Shown here: positions 45,421 to 58,774 of the stretch, piece by piece
Layout of the letters: each line of letters starts with the position of its first letter
Numbering within the stretch: the stretch's first letter is position 1
Source of the DNA: Xestospongia bergquistia
Lineage: Eukaryota; Porifera; Demospongiae; Haplosclerida; Petrosiidae
Direction: 5' to 3'
Assembly (NCBI GenBank): GCA_963965975.1
Contig: OZ014411.1
Location: forward strand, 25,778,249-25,842,248
Length of the DNA stretch: 64,000 bases
Notes under the pieces: model-generated
Databases searched by the model: none
What the model was told of the DNA's origin: nothing
The model's input: only the letters and a program-made list of their open reading frames with translations
Program-made: the position numbers and the translations under genes

Positions 45421-48400
45421 TTAACGTCCAAACAATGCAGCCTTCCTTGCAGCAAGACCGCCAATGCCTTTAAGATCTTCTTGTTCCACTTTATCACCAA
45501 CAGTGGCATAGCCAGGTTCTTCATGTTTAGTTGGTTCTTTAGGAACTTCATCATATACCTCAGTTACTTGTGGGTGTTGATGTTTTTCTAAGTCTTCATA
45601 AGGACTTTCTTGTTGAGTTTCAAGAAACAGAGGATTTACAACATCTCGTTGATCATATTTATCATCATCTCTATAAAAAAGAGAACAATGACTTTCTACA
45701 TTATGTGTATTTCAACTCTTAGCATTTTTTATAACTATGTACAGTAAATAAACATGTTTGATGTTGTTTACATAATATACTACTAGGACTCCTAATAATA
45801 ATGCTCAGATAATAAAAATATAATACCTACAATTATGAATATTTATTGTAGGTAGTAAGCATATGCTACAGCTTTGGCATATTTTCCAATAAATATTTAT
45901 AATATACTTATTTTTAATCGTACTCTTCATCATTTTCTTTCACATTGTATTTAGCAGCCTCACTGGTGGCTTGTTCAGACTCAGGTACAAGACTAAGAAT
46001 GTCATTTGGTACAGCAATAGAAGTACGAGGTTGATTGGAGACATTAGGTTTATGCTATACAATAAAACAATATACAAATTAGTAATACTAGATACTAAAA
46101 TATTAACTACACAACATACCTTACGCTTTTGTTTGCCTCTGATAATCATAACAACAATTAGGATCAAAAGTATAATAGCTAAATTGAAGGAAAGATTATT
46201 ACATTAAATATATATACTTATATGTATTATAGCCTTACCTATACAGACAACAGCAACAGCTACAGCACTTGATGATGCAATGATTTTTACTGGGAACTGT
46301 AAGAAAATAATCAAACAATAATACAACAAGTCATTATACTTACTGTTGTAGGAGCAGTAGTCTCAGAGCAATCTGTGGAATAATAAAAAGCAATATTCAA
46401 AGTATTAAAAGTTAAGGCTAATTATTAAAACTACTATAAATAAACTATTATTATAATATTTCTACTTACTAGCATAACATACGACAGAAGAGTCATCAGC
46501 ATTGTTAATATCACTTTCTGTACATACTGTACATGTGGTCTGTTTGTGATCATTATTATATGTGCAAGGTGGACATGGCTGACATGGTTCAAGGCCATTA
46601 CTTGAATTAAATCCAGGACGACAATAAGCTATAGGGAATTATCAGATTAAAAGACAGTTCGATATTTGTTGATGTACTTACAAATGCAGTCATCTCTCCA
46701 TCTTGAGCCTGTTCCTAGTGTCTCAGCCATTGCTGGACAGTTCATACAGCTGAAACCACCATCTTCTTCAAGATAGGTGTTCATTGGACAACTAGTACAT
46801 TGAGCAGTGCCATTAATGGATTCAAAGTATGTACCAGGAGGACAGGACACTAAAATATAAAATATTAACAAGATAATAAGATAACAAATAAAGTAGTAAG
46901 AATAACAAAATGTATGCTTATATACTATTATTTTGACTTAATTAAATAAAGGAGTTTACTCTATTCTTTTGTTACTGAGAAATGCACAAACAATTGAAGA
47001 ACGCAATGTTGTAATATACTCATACTAATAACAAATATGCACTATAATTATTACTACACAATGTAACTAATAATAGTAGTAGCTGACTTACCACATAAGA
47101 AGTTGCTGTATTGTAAGGTAGTTCCTTCAGGACACCAGTACTGTAAATCAGCCACATTGGCTGAATGATGAATAGCTTGATAATAATTATCATCAGTCTT
47201 AAACCAGAAAGATTCCTGTTGAACTTTCTTTTCCAAATCAGCCACAGCATTTAATAAATCAGTTTCATAAGCCAAAGCCCAAGGAGACTGGACTTCCCAT
47301 GTTACATCATGTTGATACTCATAGTATGCAGAGAGAGTAATATGTACTAATAGTGCATTGCCATCAATACTAAATCCAACTTGAAGGTGATCAACATCAG
47401 TTTTACCAAGTTTGATTTCATTCCGGAAGTAATCGATAGTTGTTGTTGATTCAGGCGGAGTCATGGTTTCACTCATATTAACACCGCTACCATATACAAC
47501 AGGTATTGTATTAGTAATGTTCATATTAAATGTCACAGTGTATACTAGTTTGCTGATATTTGTGCGAAGTATACTCAAATAGGCTGAATTAGAAGTTGCT
47601 TCTCCGATACTAGCTGTCACATGACAATGGTACCAACCCTGGTTAGCTTTGGTTGGTTTACGAACAACAAGCTCATTGGTGTCATTGGCAACAAGAGTCC
47701 ATTCAGATTGGGTATCAGGACGGAAGTACCACATATATGATGGTATAGGATGCCCGGTAGCATTGCAAACAAAGTAACCACCATTGTCATCACCTTCATA
47801 GGTTTCATAATCTGATGGGTGACGAGTCATCTTAGGAGCAATGTAGACAATAACATCGGCAAAGGTTGATTCAGTAGTGCCAACTACATTTGTTGCAAGA
47901 CATTGGTATTGTCCTTCATCTTGTATGGTGGCAACCTTTGTAAGGGTTTTAGAAGTTTGAGATGGCAATACAAAACCATCTTTCTTCCATGAATAGGTGA
48001 TAGGGAGGACAGAATCGGCTTGACAAGTGATAGAAATTGTTGCTCCAACTTGAACAGGGACAGATGGTGTGAGAGGTTGTGTGATAGTGGGTCGACTTGT
48101 ACACCAATAATTCATAGCCATTATCTGTTCAATGGTTTGGTAAAGCATTGGTTGAGAAGCTATTGCCATCGAAATATTGAGATTAGTATTAAGAGCAAGA
48201 CTTAGTAACTGAGATTTAGCTGCTGGTATATTTTGAAGCATTGCTTGTACACTAGTACCGGGCGTATCTTTTAAAACTTCTGTAACTATGACAACAGCGA
48301 CATTCAAACAGTCAGCGAAACTATAACAAGATTGACCAGCTACTGAACTGATTTTTTTGTTTTGGTGAGCATTCTCCATGCTCAGCTGCCAGTTGGTAGC

Positions 48401-51400
48401 AGAAAGTGGGCCAATTGTTTGATAAAGATTCATAGTATAGGTTTTCATAGACATTAATGCTTGTATTAAAGCAGTAATCTCAGGCTCAGTACTGGCAAGT
48501 GTTGTCAGTTGATTAGGTGTAAGAATTGTGTTGTATTGAGCGGCTAAGAATGTAAAGTTAATATTGGGATAATCACTTGGTGTATAGTTGATCAAGTCAG
48601 TAAGTGCATCTATTGTTGAGGTTAAGTTCATTTTTGTCTCAGACACTGTTGCCTCAACATCACCAAGTGAAGTATAAATTTGTTGGAGATAGTCCTTCAC
48701 AGAATTTAGCATGGCACATCGTTGTTCAAACTGGTGCTCATTGAAAGATGGCTGAACAATAGAACGTTTCTTCTTATTAGACAATTGTTGAAGAATACCA
48801 CCAACATCATCTAGAATGACCTTGGCTAGTTCTCTTTGAAGAACTGGTAGAGAAGCTGTGAACTGAGCGTTAGCTGTGACAGTATAAGTATTAAGACCTG
48901 TTAGTGTGTACAAGATTGAGATAGGAAGGACTTCAGGAGAAGTGTCTGTTACAGTAGTTTGAAAGGAAATGGAATTAATGCTGAACAGATTCTGAATATT
49001 GATATTCGCTAGATGCTGACCAAGAGTGATAATGTTGGATTCATATTCTAATACAGATGTGTAAGCAGTTTGAGCAAGGGTGTTTTGGTTTTGAAGACTT
49101 TGGTATATAGCAGTAGCATCATTAACATCTTGTTGTGCCATCTTACGAATGTGGGTCTTGACAGAAAAGTCATTAGCAGCAATGGTGAGGTTCTGTTTGG
49201 CCTCCATTAAAGTGATGAGAGGCATGATTAGCTCCCTCTCGGTGCTATTCAATGAGTTGAGGACAGGCTTGCGAGCAATTCGACATCCAGCAGATTGGTA
49301 CAAATAGTCGATGCTGTAGATTTTTGATCCACAAGTATCTGTACGGCAATTGGATTTCGAGATAGTATATTCATGTGTACCTACAATTGTTTGACGAGTA
49401 TGAGACACATTAACTGCAGTATGGTAGGACTGTCGGTAATCATAACTGGATTCCTCATAGACATAAGTATAGGAACACATATGTCCAAAACCAATACGAG
49501 CCCAGCCCTTGATTTTAATAAGAACTCTACAAATATAGTCGATGGTCCATCTTTCTTTCAATGATGTTATTATTTTGTGTCGTAGCATTTGCTCATGTTC
49601 AATGACAGGTCCAATGCCGTGTTCATCAATAAGCAGTGTACTCATTACATCCCAACAGAATGAAGTTGGAGCACACTGTTTGGACCACTCTTGATCCTGA
49701 CAAACAGCAAGAAGATCAGCATAGATTTCATATGCTGCATTACTTAGTCCAGCTGCAGCATTCAATGAAGATAGATAGGTATAATTTGCCATCTCAAGTG
49801 TACTCTGAGCATTTGTGTACTCATCGTTGATATTATTGAGACTGTTGTGCAAGGAAGAAATGATTGGATTGAATGCAGCAATTGCATCTAATGTCTTGTT
49901 AACAGCAGCCTCAGCATTAGCTACTCTAGCTTGAGCATCAGCTATACTATCTTGAGTATAGCCATAGACATAAGTTTCAAGAGAACGTACAAAGCCTCCT
50001 GTACTGTCATCAAATTGTCCGTTCAAAGTTAGACTAAAGTCATCCCATGTTTTGCCGTAAGGTATTGAACCAGTTAGATCAGCATCAAACTGTCCATAGA
50101 GTGGGGAAGAGACTTGGAAGGAGAAACCAGTACTGTCAAAACCAAGTGGTATTGTAAAATGAGTACCAAGGACAGATATTTGTGTCTCGGCAATAGAACC
50201 TGAGACAGATGAACCAGCGGAATACCCAATTGATGCTGCATGGCCTGTGCTAGGTTGAGTTGCTGTTATAAAGTCATTTAACTGGATCTGCCCATCAATA
50301 AAGTCTGTGTATGCGACAAATGTAGCAGAATTGTAAGAAGGATTTGGAGTGCTAGGCTTTGAGTTGCCTGAGAGGAAAAGGCGTGTCCTTACTGAACCTG
50401 CTGGGAAGTTGAATCCGATGAGGGACAGGCCAGTACACATGGTGTAGAGTTGAATATAGTCAATGTTATTATCAGATGTTAAACGAACATAAGCATCAAA
50501 GGGACAGCTTCCAGAACCAGTTGGTAGAGGAAGGACTTTCTTGAAAAATTTGTCATTTGGTTGAGATAGTATATTCAGTTTCAAGGCAATACCATTTTTA
50601 ATAAGAGAGCTACTTAATGTGTGATCTGTGGAAAAGGAAAATAGTATTATAAATAAATCATTAATACTCATTACAAACAAAGCATTAAGTTATAATACAA
50701 TATTAAATAATTACCTGGCATAGTAAAGAGAGCAGGAGAACTAGTAGTCACCAAAGTCATGTTGGCCAACATTTCATTAAGCGTCATATTCAAAAGTAGA
50801 GTGATATCACCAGTCAGCATTCCCTGGACCTAAAAATGAAAAAAAGAAGTTAAAACAACACATACAAAATATTATTTATGATATAGTGTAAACATCTTGT
50901 GTACCTCTGCTCCAGTAGGCTGTGAGTTATGATATAGGTTGCCTGAGAAAAGGAACTTTGCACCAACATTTTGCTGATTGTAAAAATTTTTAGATGCATC
51001 AAGTTCAAGTCGAAGATCAAAGTCTGGGATGACAGTGTTAGTATTAACAGTAGTACCTTCAACCCAATAGTCTGCAGGAATGTCATCTGGGGCAGGGACA
51101 CCAGTTCTTCGAAGTTGACTCTCATGGAAATCAAACTGCCAGTTGTTGTTAATGTAAGTCTGTGAAAAATAAGAAAATAGTAAGGAAGCATTCTATTAAT
51201 TATTTATATATATATATATATATATGTTATTTGTTTCAATTCATTTGTTTCATGTAGTGATAACATAAGACTTACTTGGAATTGACTCAAACTCTTAATA
51301 ATTTGTTGAGTACCAGAAGGAATAGAAATATGTACAGAAGATTCAGTACCTTCACAAAGATTAATAGCAAAGCAGATGGGACCACTGTTGGATCCTGGAG

Positions 51401-54400
51401 TATAGGTCTTTGCTGCTCCACTAATGGTACCAGCAATGGTAGCACGATAACTGAAAACAGAATAGAGTCCATCGGGGTTCAAATCAAGGGATGAACAGCC
51501 AGGAATAAGATAAGCATTAGAGCCTGTAGTAATAAAAGAAGTATAATCTTCCAAGGAAAAGGTCCTGTTTTGAGTGTCAATGTTTCCAACAGAAAAAGTA
51601 ATCCAGGTTGGTAAGAGGTTGCTGGCTTCATTAAGATAGGTCTTAGCAATTGTATTTTTAGCAAGCATATCCACAATGTCTTCAGGTGTAGGAGTGTAAT
51701 GATAACATGATGGATCACTTCCACCACAATTACCACAGGTTCCGTCATCATCAGGGAGAATATACGATACATCATAACCACTAATTGTCAACTCAATACC
51801 AGCAATAGAAAATGGAAGAGATATACCATTGCCAGAAGCAAAAACAATGCCTTGTGTCTCATGAGTACCAGCTTCTTCAACTTCCCAAGTACAGGTAGAC
51901 TTAAATGTCACTGTGTTAGATGAGTAAGGACATTGATAGATTTGACCACCTGGAGAACAACAGCCAGCTGTGAATGGGTCAGGTGGATTAGGAGAAATGT
52001 TAGAATTATAAAAAATGACAAGAGAGGATTTGGGTGTCTCATATTTTGCTGCATCAGCTCCTGATAGAGAGTATGATAGAGTATAAGTACCAGTGACTGT
52101 GGAAGAGACAGTTATTGTATGACTCTGATCGGTGGAGTTAAAAATGAGTGTAGTGTCTGAGACAGCCATTGCTGGTGAAGAGCTAGACACAGTGAGGATA
52201 ATATGATTTTCTGGTCTAGCTGAGATAACAAGTGAGTAAAGAGTGCCAGCTGAAATGATTGGGAGACCAGGTATGTCTACATAACCCACGTCACAATCAA
52301 GTCCAGTATAGTAAGTACCAGCACAATTACAATAATACTTGGTAGGGCTAACTTCACTGCAGGATCCACCATGTTGACAAGGACTGGAAAGACAAGGAGG
52401 AATATCTATAGCAAAGATATAATATTATAATATGAACTTATTGTGTAATAAACAGTGGACTATCATCCATAGCTTGTTAAAGCAATAATTTATCATATAA
52501 TTAACTTTTGGCAAAAAACACAGTTAGCATTATATCATATCTCATTCAAAATGAATGTTTATTAATACATTGTATAGGAAGGATGTCACAACTTACATTC
52601 ACAAACTGGTGCTTCACTCCAGTATACTTGGTTAGTAGCTACATTTACATTACAAGTCTGGTAGTATGGTGTCGTATCATTGATATAGAAACCATCAACA
52701 CATCGAATCTCACATTGCTGCTGGAATTCATTTCTACAAGGCTGTGTCCATATATAACCATTGACTGGTGCCTCTAGTTCTTCACATTGTAAGATTTGAC
52801 AGTAAGCTGGTAAGCCTGTCCATGAGTTTGTGAGCAAACAGTTTCTTTGTTTTGAGCCCATAAGTTGATAGCCAGGACTACAAGAGAAGGTACAATTCTG
52901 ATCTGTGACTTGGTCACCAGTACAAGATATTTGACCATTGGCCGGAGCAGGAAGCTGAGGTGAACATGGTTGACCTAGTGTATGACAGTAGAGTTAATGT
53001 GGCCATAAAGGATGAGATATCAGAATACACTTTTTATTGATTAACTTACCAACACAGGCATGTAAGTCAGGACCTAACTGATAACCAACTTGACAAGAAC
53101 AATAATAGCTTCCAATAAGATTATGACAATACCTTTCACAGCCATCAGTGTTAAGATTACACTCATTGATATCTTTAAGAAGGGAACGCATTGATGTCAT
53201 TAATACACACGTATATCTGTCTATCTATAATAACTTACCGCTACAATTGTGTATATCAGCATCTAATTGGAACCCGACATAGCATGTACAATGATAACTA
53301 CCAAAGTCATTATTACAGACTTGAGTACATCCAGATATGTGCTCCGCACATTCATTGATATCTAAAAAAGTGTTAGTCCATTGTATAATTTGTTAAGTGT
53401 ATCTTACCATTGCATGTTCTTTGATCAGCATCAAGTCTAAAACCAGTATGACAAGTACAATAATAAGTGCCATGTGTGTTGTGACAGTCACCATTCTCAT
53501 CACAGTCGTGTACATTAGTGGCACATTCATCATGATCTATATTATAATAATAATGATAACAATTATTACTCTGATTAGTTTTTTAATCTCTCTTAATTAA
53601 TCTCCTCATCCGTTTGTCATCGGATCTCTTTTATACATTCAAATACCAACCTGAACATCCATGCAAGTCTTCATCAAGTAGCCAACCAACAGCACATGAA
53701 CAATTATAACTACCAATTACATTGGTACAGTTATGTTCACATCCTCCATTGTTAGTATCACACTCATTGATATCTAGAAAAAAAGCCATTAACATTAAAC
53801 GTTACATATATCAGTCTGTACTTACCATGACAGGTTAAGCCATTGGCATCAAGATAATATCCAATTTGACAGTCACAAGTGTAACTTCCAATATTGTTGT
53901 AGCAATTGTGGTCACAAAGATGAGTATTCTCATCACATTCATTGATATCTATAGAAATTGGGAATTGTATTATAAAGAAAGTATGTCAAATATAAGGTCC
54001 TTACCATCACATCCATGTCCATTTGAATTCAATGTATAGCCAGGATCACAAGTACAGTAATAGCTACCAACAGTGTCATGACAATGCTGAACACATCCGC
54101 CATTGTTGTTGTTACATTCAATAGTATCTAAAAAGAAATGAAGTGATAGTCTTACCGTACTAGTGGGGACAGGGGAAGTAGTTCCTCCAATAATTATAGG
54201 TGAGGGACACACATACTCTCAAGTTTAAGTAGACAATACAGTCATATATTGGCCATATCAACCATGGATAATTATTTAAATCCAAGTACAATCTAATTGT
54301 CCCTCTCCACTGTGTGCCATTTGATGTGACTGCTATACTTACTTATACATGTTTCATGATCAATATCTAGTTCATATCCAAGTTGACAGTAACAGAGATA

Positions 54401-56045
54401 GGAACCCGGAGTGTTGAGACAGAAGTGATTGCAATTGGAAACACCATTGGTGCATTCATTATTGTCTATGACAAAACAATCAATAACAATTACCACAAAC
54501 ATTGGTTAGTACTTACCAATACATGAGCGAAGGTTTGAGCTGAGCGTATATCCAGTATTACAAGTACAATGATATGTACCAGGTTGGTTAATACAATTCT
54601 GATCACAGTTTCCATTATTAGTATTACATTCATTGATGTCTGAGAGAGATGATAAAAAATATACACATAATACAAGCTTATGTCTTACCATAACATGTAT
54701 TTCCTCCAGAAAGGTAATAACCAGATTCACAGGAACAGTAAAAACTTCCATGAGTGTTATGACATTTTTGGTTACACCCACCATTACTATAACTACATTC
54801 ATTGATATCTATTAAAAAAAGAGATAATATAGTGAGCCACTCCTCTAAACTGACTCACCAACACAATGGGATCCACTTTGACTATAACCAGAATAACAAC
54901 TACAGTAGTAACTTCCAACAGTATTGTGGCAGTTTTGTTCACAGCCTCCATTATTGTAATAACACTCATTGTAATCTAGATTAAAAAACAATGCATTATT
55001 GATAGATATTGATAACATTGTGTCCATATATTGTGTTTTGCATGTGTACTTTTATTTCATTTCACATGTGTATTTTGTATTCTAAATTGTCCTACCAGAG
55101 CAACAAGTGCTTCCAGTCCATCCAGGATAACAACTGCAGTGGTATGGTGAGGAACAACCAGAACAATGGCCACATGAGTTGTAACAGATCGCTATAAAGT
55201 AAAATGACAGGTCAATTAGTCACACAAATTATATAATTCATTTACTTACGAGTGCATTGACTTCCTGAGTATCCCCAACAACAGTAGCTACGACTGTGGT
55301 AGTCAATTGTGTAGGACACATATGAGTAAGTGTAGTAGACATAGCTGTAAATTGGTGATCATAAGATATATGTATGCACTATCATTGTATTTTCTTACAC
55401 TCTGTATGAGTATCGGCATCGTCGCCATCCCCACCAACCACAACTCCGGTAGTAGTATCGATAGTAGTAGTAATAAGTTCTCACATATTGCCTGTAACTT
55501 GCAATGGCAGTAGCTGTATAGTAACATCTAAAGTTTGTAAAAAATAACAATATGTCACACTGTCACATCCATCCATAATAATTTATGAACATCCATACTC
55601 ATAAATTATTGCGTGACGCTTCTGTACAATTATATACGCATGCAAAAAATATACATGCTTATTTGTCTTTATGATCAGTTCTTAGACGGGTTATATGCCA
55701 GTTGGTTATTTTGTAATATTGACAAAGATTATAGACATCTTTTTCGCAAAAACAGACGCGCAACAAGCGTATGTTTTTACGGAAAAGGAGTTATAACACG
55801 CTTAAAAACGTTACCGACGGTCGCCATTCCACGGAGGCGCGGCTATAGATTTGGCGGCGATTATGTCTCCGCGAACAACGTGATTTGCAGAGAATATATA
55901 TACAACAGAGTATAGCATTGTTTAAAACATTTTATGAAATATAATTTTTATGATCTTACAGTCCGGCTCCATCTGCTGGCATTATGTAAGCACATAATAC
56001 TACAGCAACAGCAGCTGCCAGGAATACTTTTGCCATAGACACCAT
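45421..56045 (-). CDS. Receptor gene B: EMI / 10 EGF / sushi / Ig / TNFR-like single-pass membrane protein
   Basis: Paralogue of gene A in the same orientation. Signal-peptide exon 56045-55960 ([20 protein letters not shown]), EMI-like exons (about 55548-55400 [15 protein letters not shown]; about 55349-55251 [10 protein letters not shown]), and a short cysteine-rich module (55193-55096). Ten calcium-binding EGF modules start at about 54979, 54812, 54642, 54468, 54130, 53952, 53777, 53540, 53365 and 53175. Then a sushi-pair exon (about 52974-52600), an EGF/beta-rich exon (about 52405-51276), two small exons, and the long exon 50625-47092. Cysteine-rich exons (about 46850-46490), a split helix (about 46300-46140) and the cytoplasmic exons (about 46057-45924; 45671-45421) finish it. 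The tail has NPLF, YEDL, YDEV and YATV, which could be adaptor-binding sites if phosphorylated. Ligand unknown. Confidence 0.85.
47092..50625 (-). other. Gene B 3.5-kb exon: family-specific ectodomain and two Ig domains
   Basis: About 1178 codons, collinear with the gene A exon. An N-terminal part has [20 protein letters not shown] ([20 protein letters not shown]). A helical stretch is rich in A, N and L. Cysteines are shared with A, and a KKKRS site lies at about 48763-48776. Two Ig domains (CQADS ... DEGQYQCLA and FVCNATGHP ... GWYHCHV) follow, with a closing [15 protein letters not shown] recognise no named domain for the first 800 residues. Confidence 0.8.
51276..52974 (-). other. Gene B sushi pair, EGF and beta-rich region
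   Basis: The sushi modules read [15 protein letters not shown] and [17 protein letters not shown]. The EGF reads [20 protein letters not shown]. The following region shares the [13 protein letters not shown] motif with gene A. The plus-strand frames seen here are shadows. Confidence 0.75.
55740..55885. promoter_or_regulatory. CpG-dense island in intron 1 of gene B
   Basis: About 18 CpG dinucleotides occur in about 145 bp (for example GACGCGCAACAAGCG, GGAGGCGCGGC, TTTGGCGGCGA). The surrounding intron and most of the window have almost none. It lies between the signal-peptide exon and the first EMI exon. A 100-codon plus-strand frame crosses it but has no recognisable domain. It could be an enhancer, an alternative promoter or inserted foreign DNA. 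Confidence 0.4.
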
Positions 56046-57460
56046 CTTTAATTTTAGACAGAGTTAAGCAAGATGACCAGCCAAAAATTCAAGCTGCAGT
56101 AGAAAAAAGGAGAGAGAGAAATATTTCACCAGTACTAGCTGCAGAATTGCAACTTTGCTGCTATGTCACTGTGAAAAACAATCTGCAATCCAATCAATTT
56201 GAATATGAATGTAGTTAGCATATTCCTAATAAGGATAAAGAGATTCATGGAATCACTCGTGATCATCGCACAAACACCTAAAAATGTCAATTACTGAAGT
56301 CATTGGTTGTGAATGTCATCATCACAAGATCACATGTCTGATCCAGTTGCAATTTTAACTCTTTCATTAACCATTGGATGTTGTCTACAACATGCAACCT
56401 TGTGTACATATGACCTTTTCTTCAAGGTGTATGTTAACTACACATGCACAAACTGATACTTGACTATGATTTCAAAAACTATATAATGTTAGCAAAAATT
56501 TAAAATAAAATTGTAATTTGTTTTAATTCATTTATCAACTCAAGACCAAGACAGTCATTCATACAAGTTCATACCTTTTTATATTTCACTAGTTTGCTTG
56601 TTGCACTAATATTGATTTTTTGAAGCAAATGTTATGATGTACAAGCAATAGCCAGAGAACAGCATCTGTTGCTGTAACCACTGCTGAATTGAAAATGATC
56701 CAACTTGTGATTTATGGTAGAGGTTAATTGACTACACCAATATGTACTTGGTATGGATCATCATATTCAGTCCAAATTAATGACATGTTATAACATTTAT
56801 CTCCTATTATTTTTTGTCACTATCTGTGATATAGAATGCATAATATATCACTTAAGGAGCATTATGTTTTAGATGGTCATAGCTTATTGTACTAAATTTA
56901 CTTAGTTACTAATTCAGCGTATGATAATACGAGAAGGGCGTGGTTTTTGCGCACGAGCATCGCACGTAAGGGAGTTATTTCATTATAGTATTAATTTATG
57001 CAATATTATATAACAACCGACTGTCACAGGTATAGAATGAACTTATAAAAAGCTCATAGTACCCTGCAAATAACCCGGCATTGATAGAATGATAGATCTT
57101 ATAAAACCGTAGTAACCCTGCTGGTTGCTGTGCCAAAATGTTTTAGTCAATGTGCTTTTCCATTAAGCAGACATTATTCTATGAATAGTCTCTTTGTGTC
57201 AGAAAATTATTGGTGAATTAATTGTATACATAGATAATATAGTAAAGAATAACTGTATTTTTGCTGTCACAATTTAACTGTATTCATTGTAACCTGATAT
57301 ACAATAATGCAAATGTAATTCTCTTAAAAAAGAAAATTTTAAATAAAAATAGTAGTAAAAATAGAATCACAAAAACCAAAGGATAACAGACCAATACACT
57401 ATATCACTTATTCACTCATTCACCCATTCAGTCAAAAAAGAAACTAAATTTGACATAAAA
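56046..57460. other. Intergenic region upstream of gene B and 3' of the SPRYD3-like gene
   Basis: About 1.4 kb. It includes the gene B promoter on its left side and a small CpG-bearing patch at about 56935-56975. No open frame or repeat family is recognisable. Confidence 0.5.
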
Positions 57461-58774
57461 CTATCCAGAGAGCGGATATAAATTAACACGAATGCGTTCA
57501 CCTTTGCTTAACATGGCCACAAGTGGATAAAAACCACCCTTAGGCAGCGTACATTCAGTCTCACCTACCAGTTCACCATTCTTTGTAAAATATACAGTAC
57601 ATGTCTGAGTTTCATTTGTTGTTGTACTTTTGGTTTTTGACTTTTGCCTCATTATTTTAGGTTCAATTTCTTGACGTCTCATGTATCGTCCAAACATGAA
57701 GTCATCATCGTAGTCATCTTCATCGTCATAATAATCATAGTCTCCTTCTTCGTAAGCAAAGTTTGGATCAAACGAGGCTTCTTCATCTGATTCTGCCTCA
57801 TCAATGTGAGTATGCGAGACTTTAGGAGTCAAAGATGGCGAACAGGAGACAGGGAACCTAACACCACACCCCATTATATCACCTACAGTGCACACTGTAC
57901 CAAAAGGTTCTCCTTGACCTTTCTCTTTATACAGCTGTCCATTATCAGCATGATAACCAACCGAACCCTCGCACCAGCCTGGGTGCTTTGTCAGAGGGTA
58001 TGTGGATTTAGCAAGACCAATGGCAATCCAGCCATTTTGTCCTGTATCTAATATTTCTAATTCAAAGTAATGATTCATTGGAGTCATTCGAAAATTTGCT
58101 TGAGCTATGCCAACATCTTGTCTGTCAAGTCCTTCAGCATCATATTCTAAAGTCAAAGCATCTTCAGTATAACGTATACCATTGGAACGTAACCAGTAAG
58201 TACTAGGAGAGCATTCTGTCTCCATTGGTTCTTGAATGTGGTCTGGTACTCTTCTCCAGTGACCCAAATATCGAACCTTTTCTCCTTGACTGTGTAATCC
58301 TATGAGAGGATATAGGCCATGATGTGGTCGTTTCATTTTGACTGAATCACCAATTTGCTTGCCATTTTTAGTGAAAAAAATGTAAACAAAACCAGTTTCT
58401 AAGTCAGGATCAAAATGCACGCCACAACCCATTCGATCTCCCGTTGTACACAAAGGACCAAAGGCACGCCCATATCCATTTTCATGGAACAAGCGTCCAT
58501 CGTCAGCATGGTAACCAATGCCACACCTATTCCAACCAGGCATACGATCTAAAGGATATTTGTGTTCTCCTACTCCAACGCCAATTGCAGTGCTAACACC
58601 TTTGTCAACAATTTCGTATTCATAATAATTAAACATGGGCGACATAGGTTCGGTTATTTTCACTACACCAACTGAACCTCCTATTCCTTTAAACCTGAAA
58701 AGGTCTCCCTCTACCTCAGCATTACGACCACAGACGTAACGACCCTTAGTGTGAAGTTTCACTGATGGATCCAT
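57461..58774 (-). CDS. SPRYD3: SPRY domain-containing protein 3 homologue
   Basis: Intronless, 437 residues, close to the vertebrate length of about 440. Two SPRY/B30.2-type repeats are visible: about residues 25-165 (NYYEYEIVDKG, GVGEHKYPLDRMPGWNRCGI, YHADDGRLFHENG, GDRMGCGVHFD, YIFFTKNGKQIG) and about 215-435 (HYFELEILDTG, WIAIGLAKSTYPLTKHPGW, GYHADNGQLYKEKG, GDIMGCGVRF, VYFTKNGELVG). The second repeat is split by an acidic insert (about residues 325-375, EEGDYDYYDDEDDYDDDF). It lacks RING and B-box domains, so it is not a TRIM protein. SPRY domains bind partner proteins; the role of SPRYD3 is poorly known. It is head to head with the Myt1 gene, 147 bp apart. Confidence 0.85.
   Translation of the reverse strand: MDPSVKLHTKGRYVCGRNAEVEGDLFRFKGIGGSVGVVKITEPMSPMFNYYEYEIVDKGVSTAIGVGVGEHKYPLDRMPGWNRCGIGYHADDGRLFHENGYGRAFGPLCTTGDRMGCGVHFDPDLETGFVYIFFTKNGKQIGDSVKMKRPHHGLYPLIGLHSQGEKVRYLGHWRRVPDHIQEPMETECSPSTYWLRSNGIRYTEDALTLEYDAEGLDRQDVGIAQANFRMTPMNHYFELEILDTGQNGWIAIGLAKSTYPLTKHPGWCEGSVGYHADNGQLYKEKGQGEPFGTVCTVGDIMGCGVRFPVSCSPSLTPKVSHTHIDEAESDEEASFDPNFAYEEGDYDYYDDEDDYDDDFMFGRYMRRQEIEPKIMRQKSKTKSTTTNETQTCTVYFTKNGELVGETECTLPKGGFYPLVAMLSKGERIRVNLYPLSG

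Noticed and set aside
45972..46207. Plus-strand frame and other antisense frames within gene B (for example 49373-49830, 51276-51494).
   Set aside because: They overlap well-supported minus-strand exons with clear domains and have no features of their own.
32890..55000. Regular spacing of about 125-bp blocks with near-identical edges (CATTCATTGATATCT) looks at first like a CRISPR-type or satellite array.
   Set aside because: Each block is an EGF exon on the minus strand; the repeated edge is the acceptor plus the DINEC codons, and the blocks differ inside.
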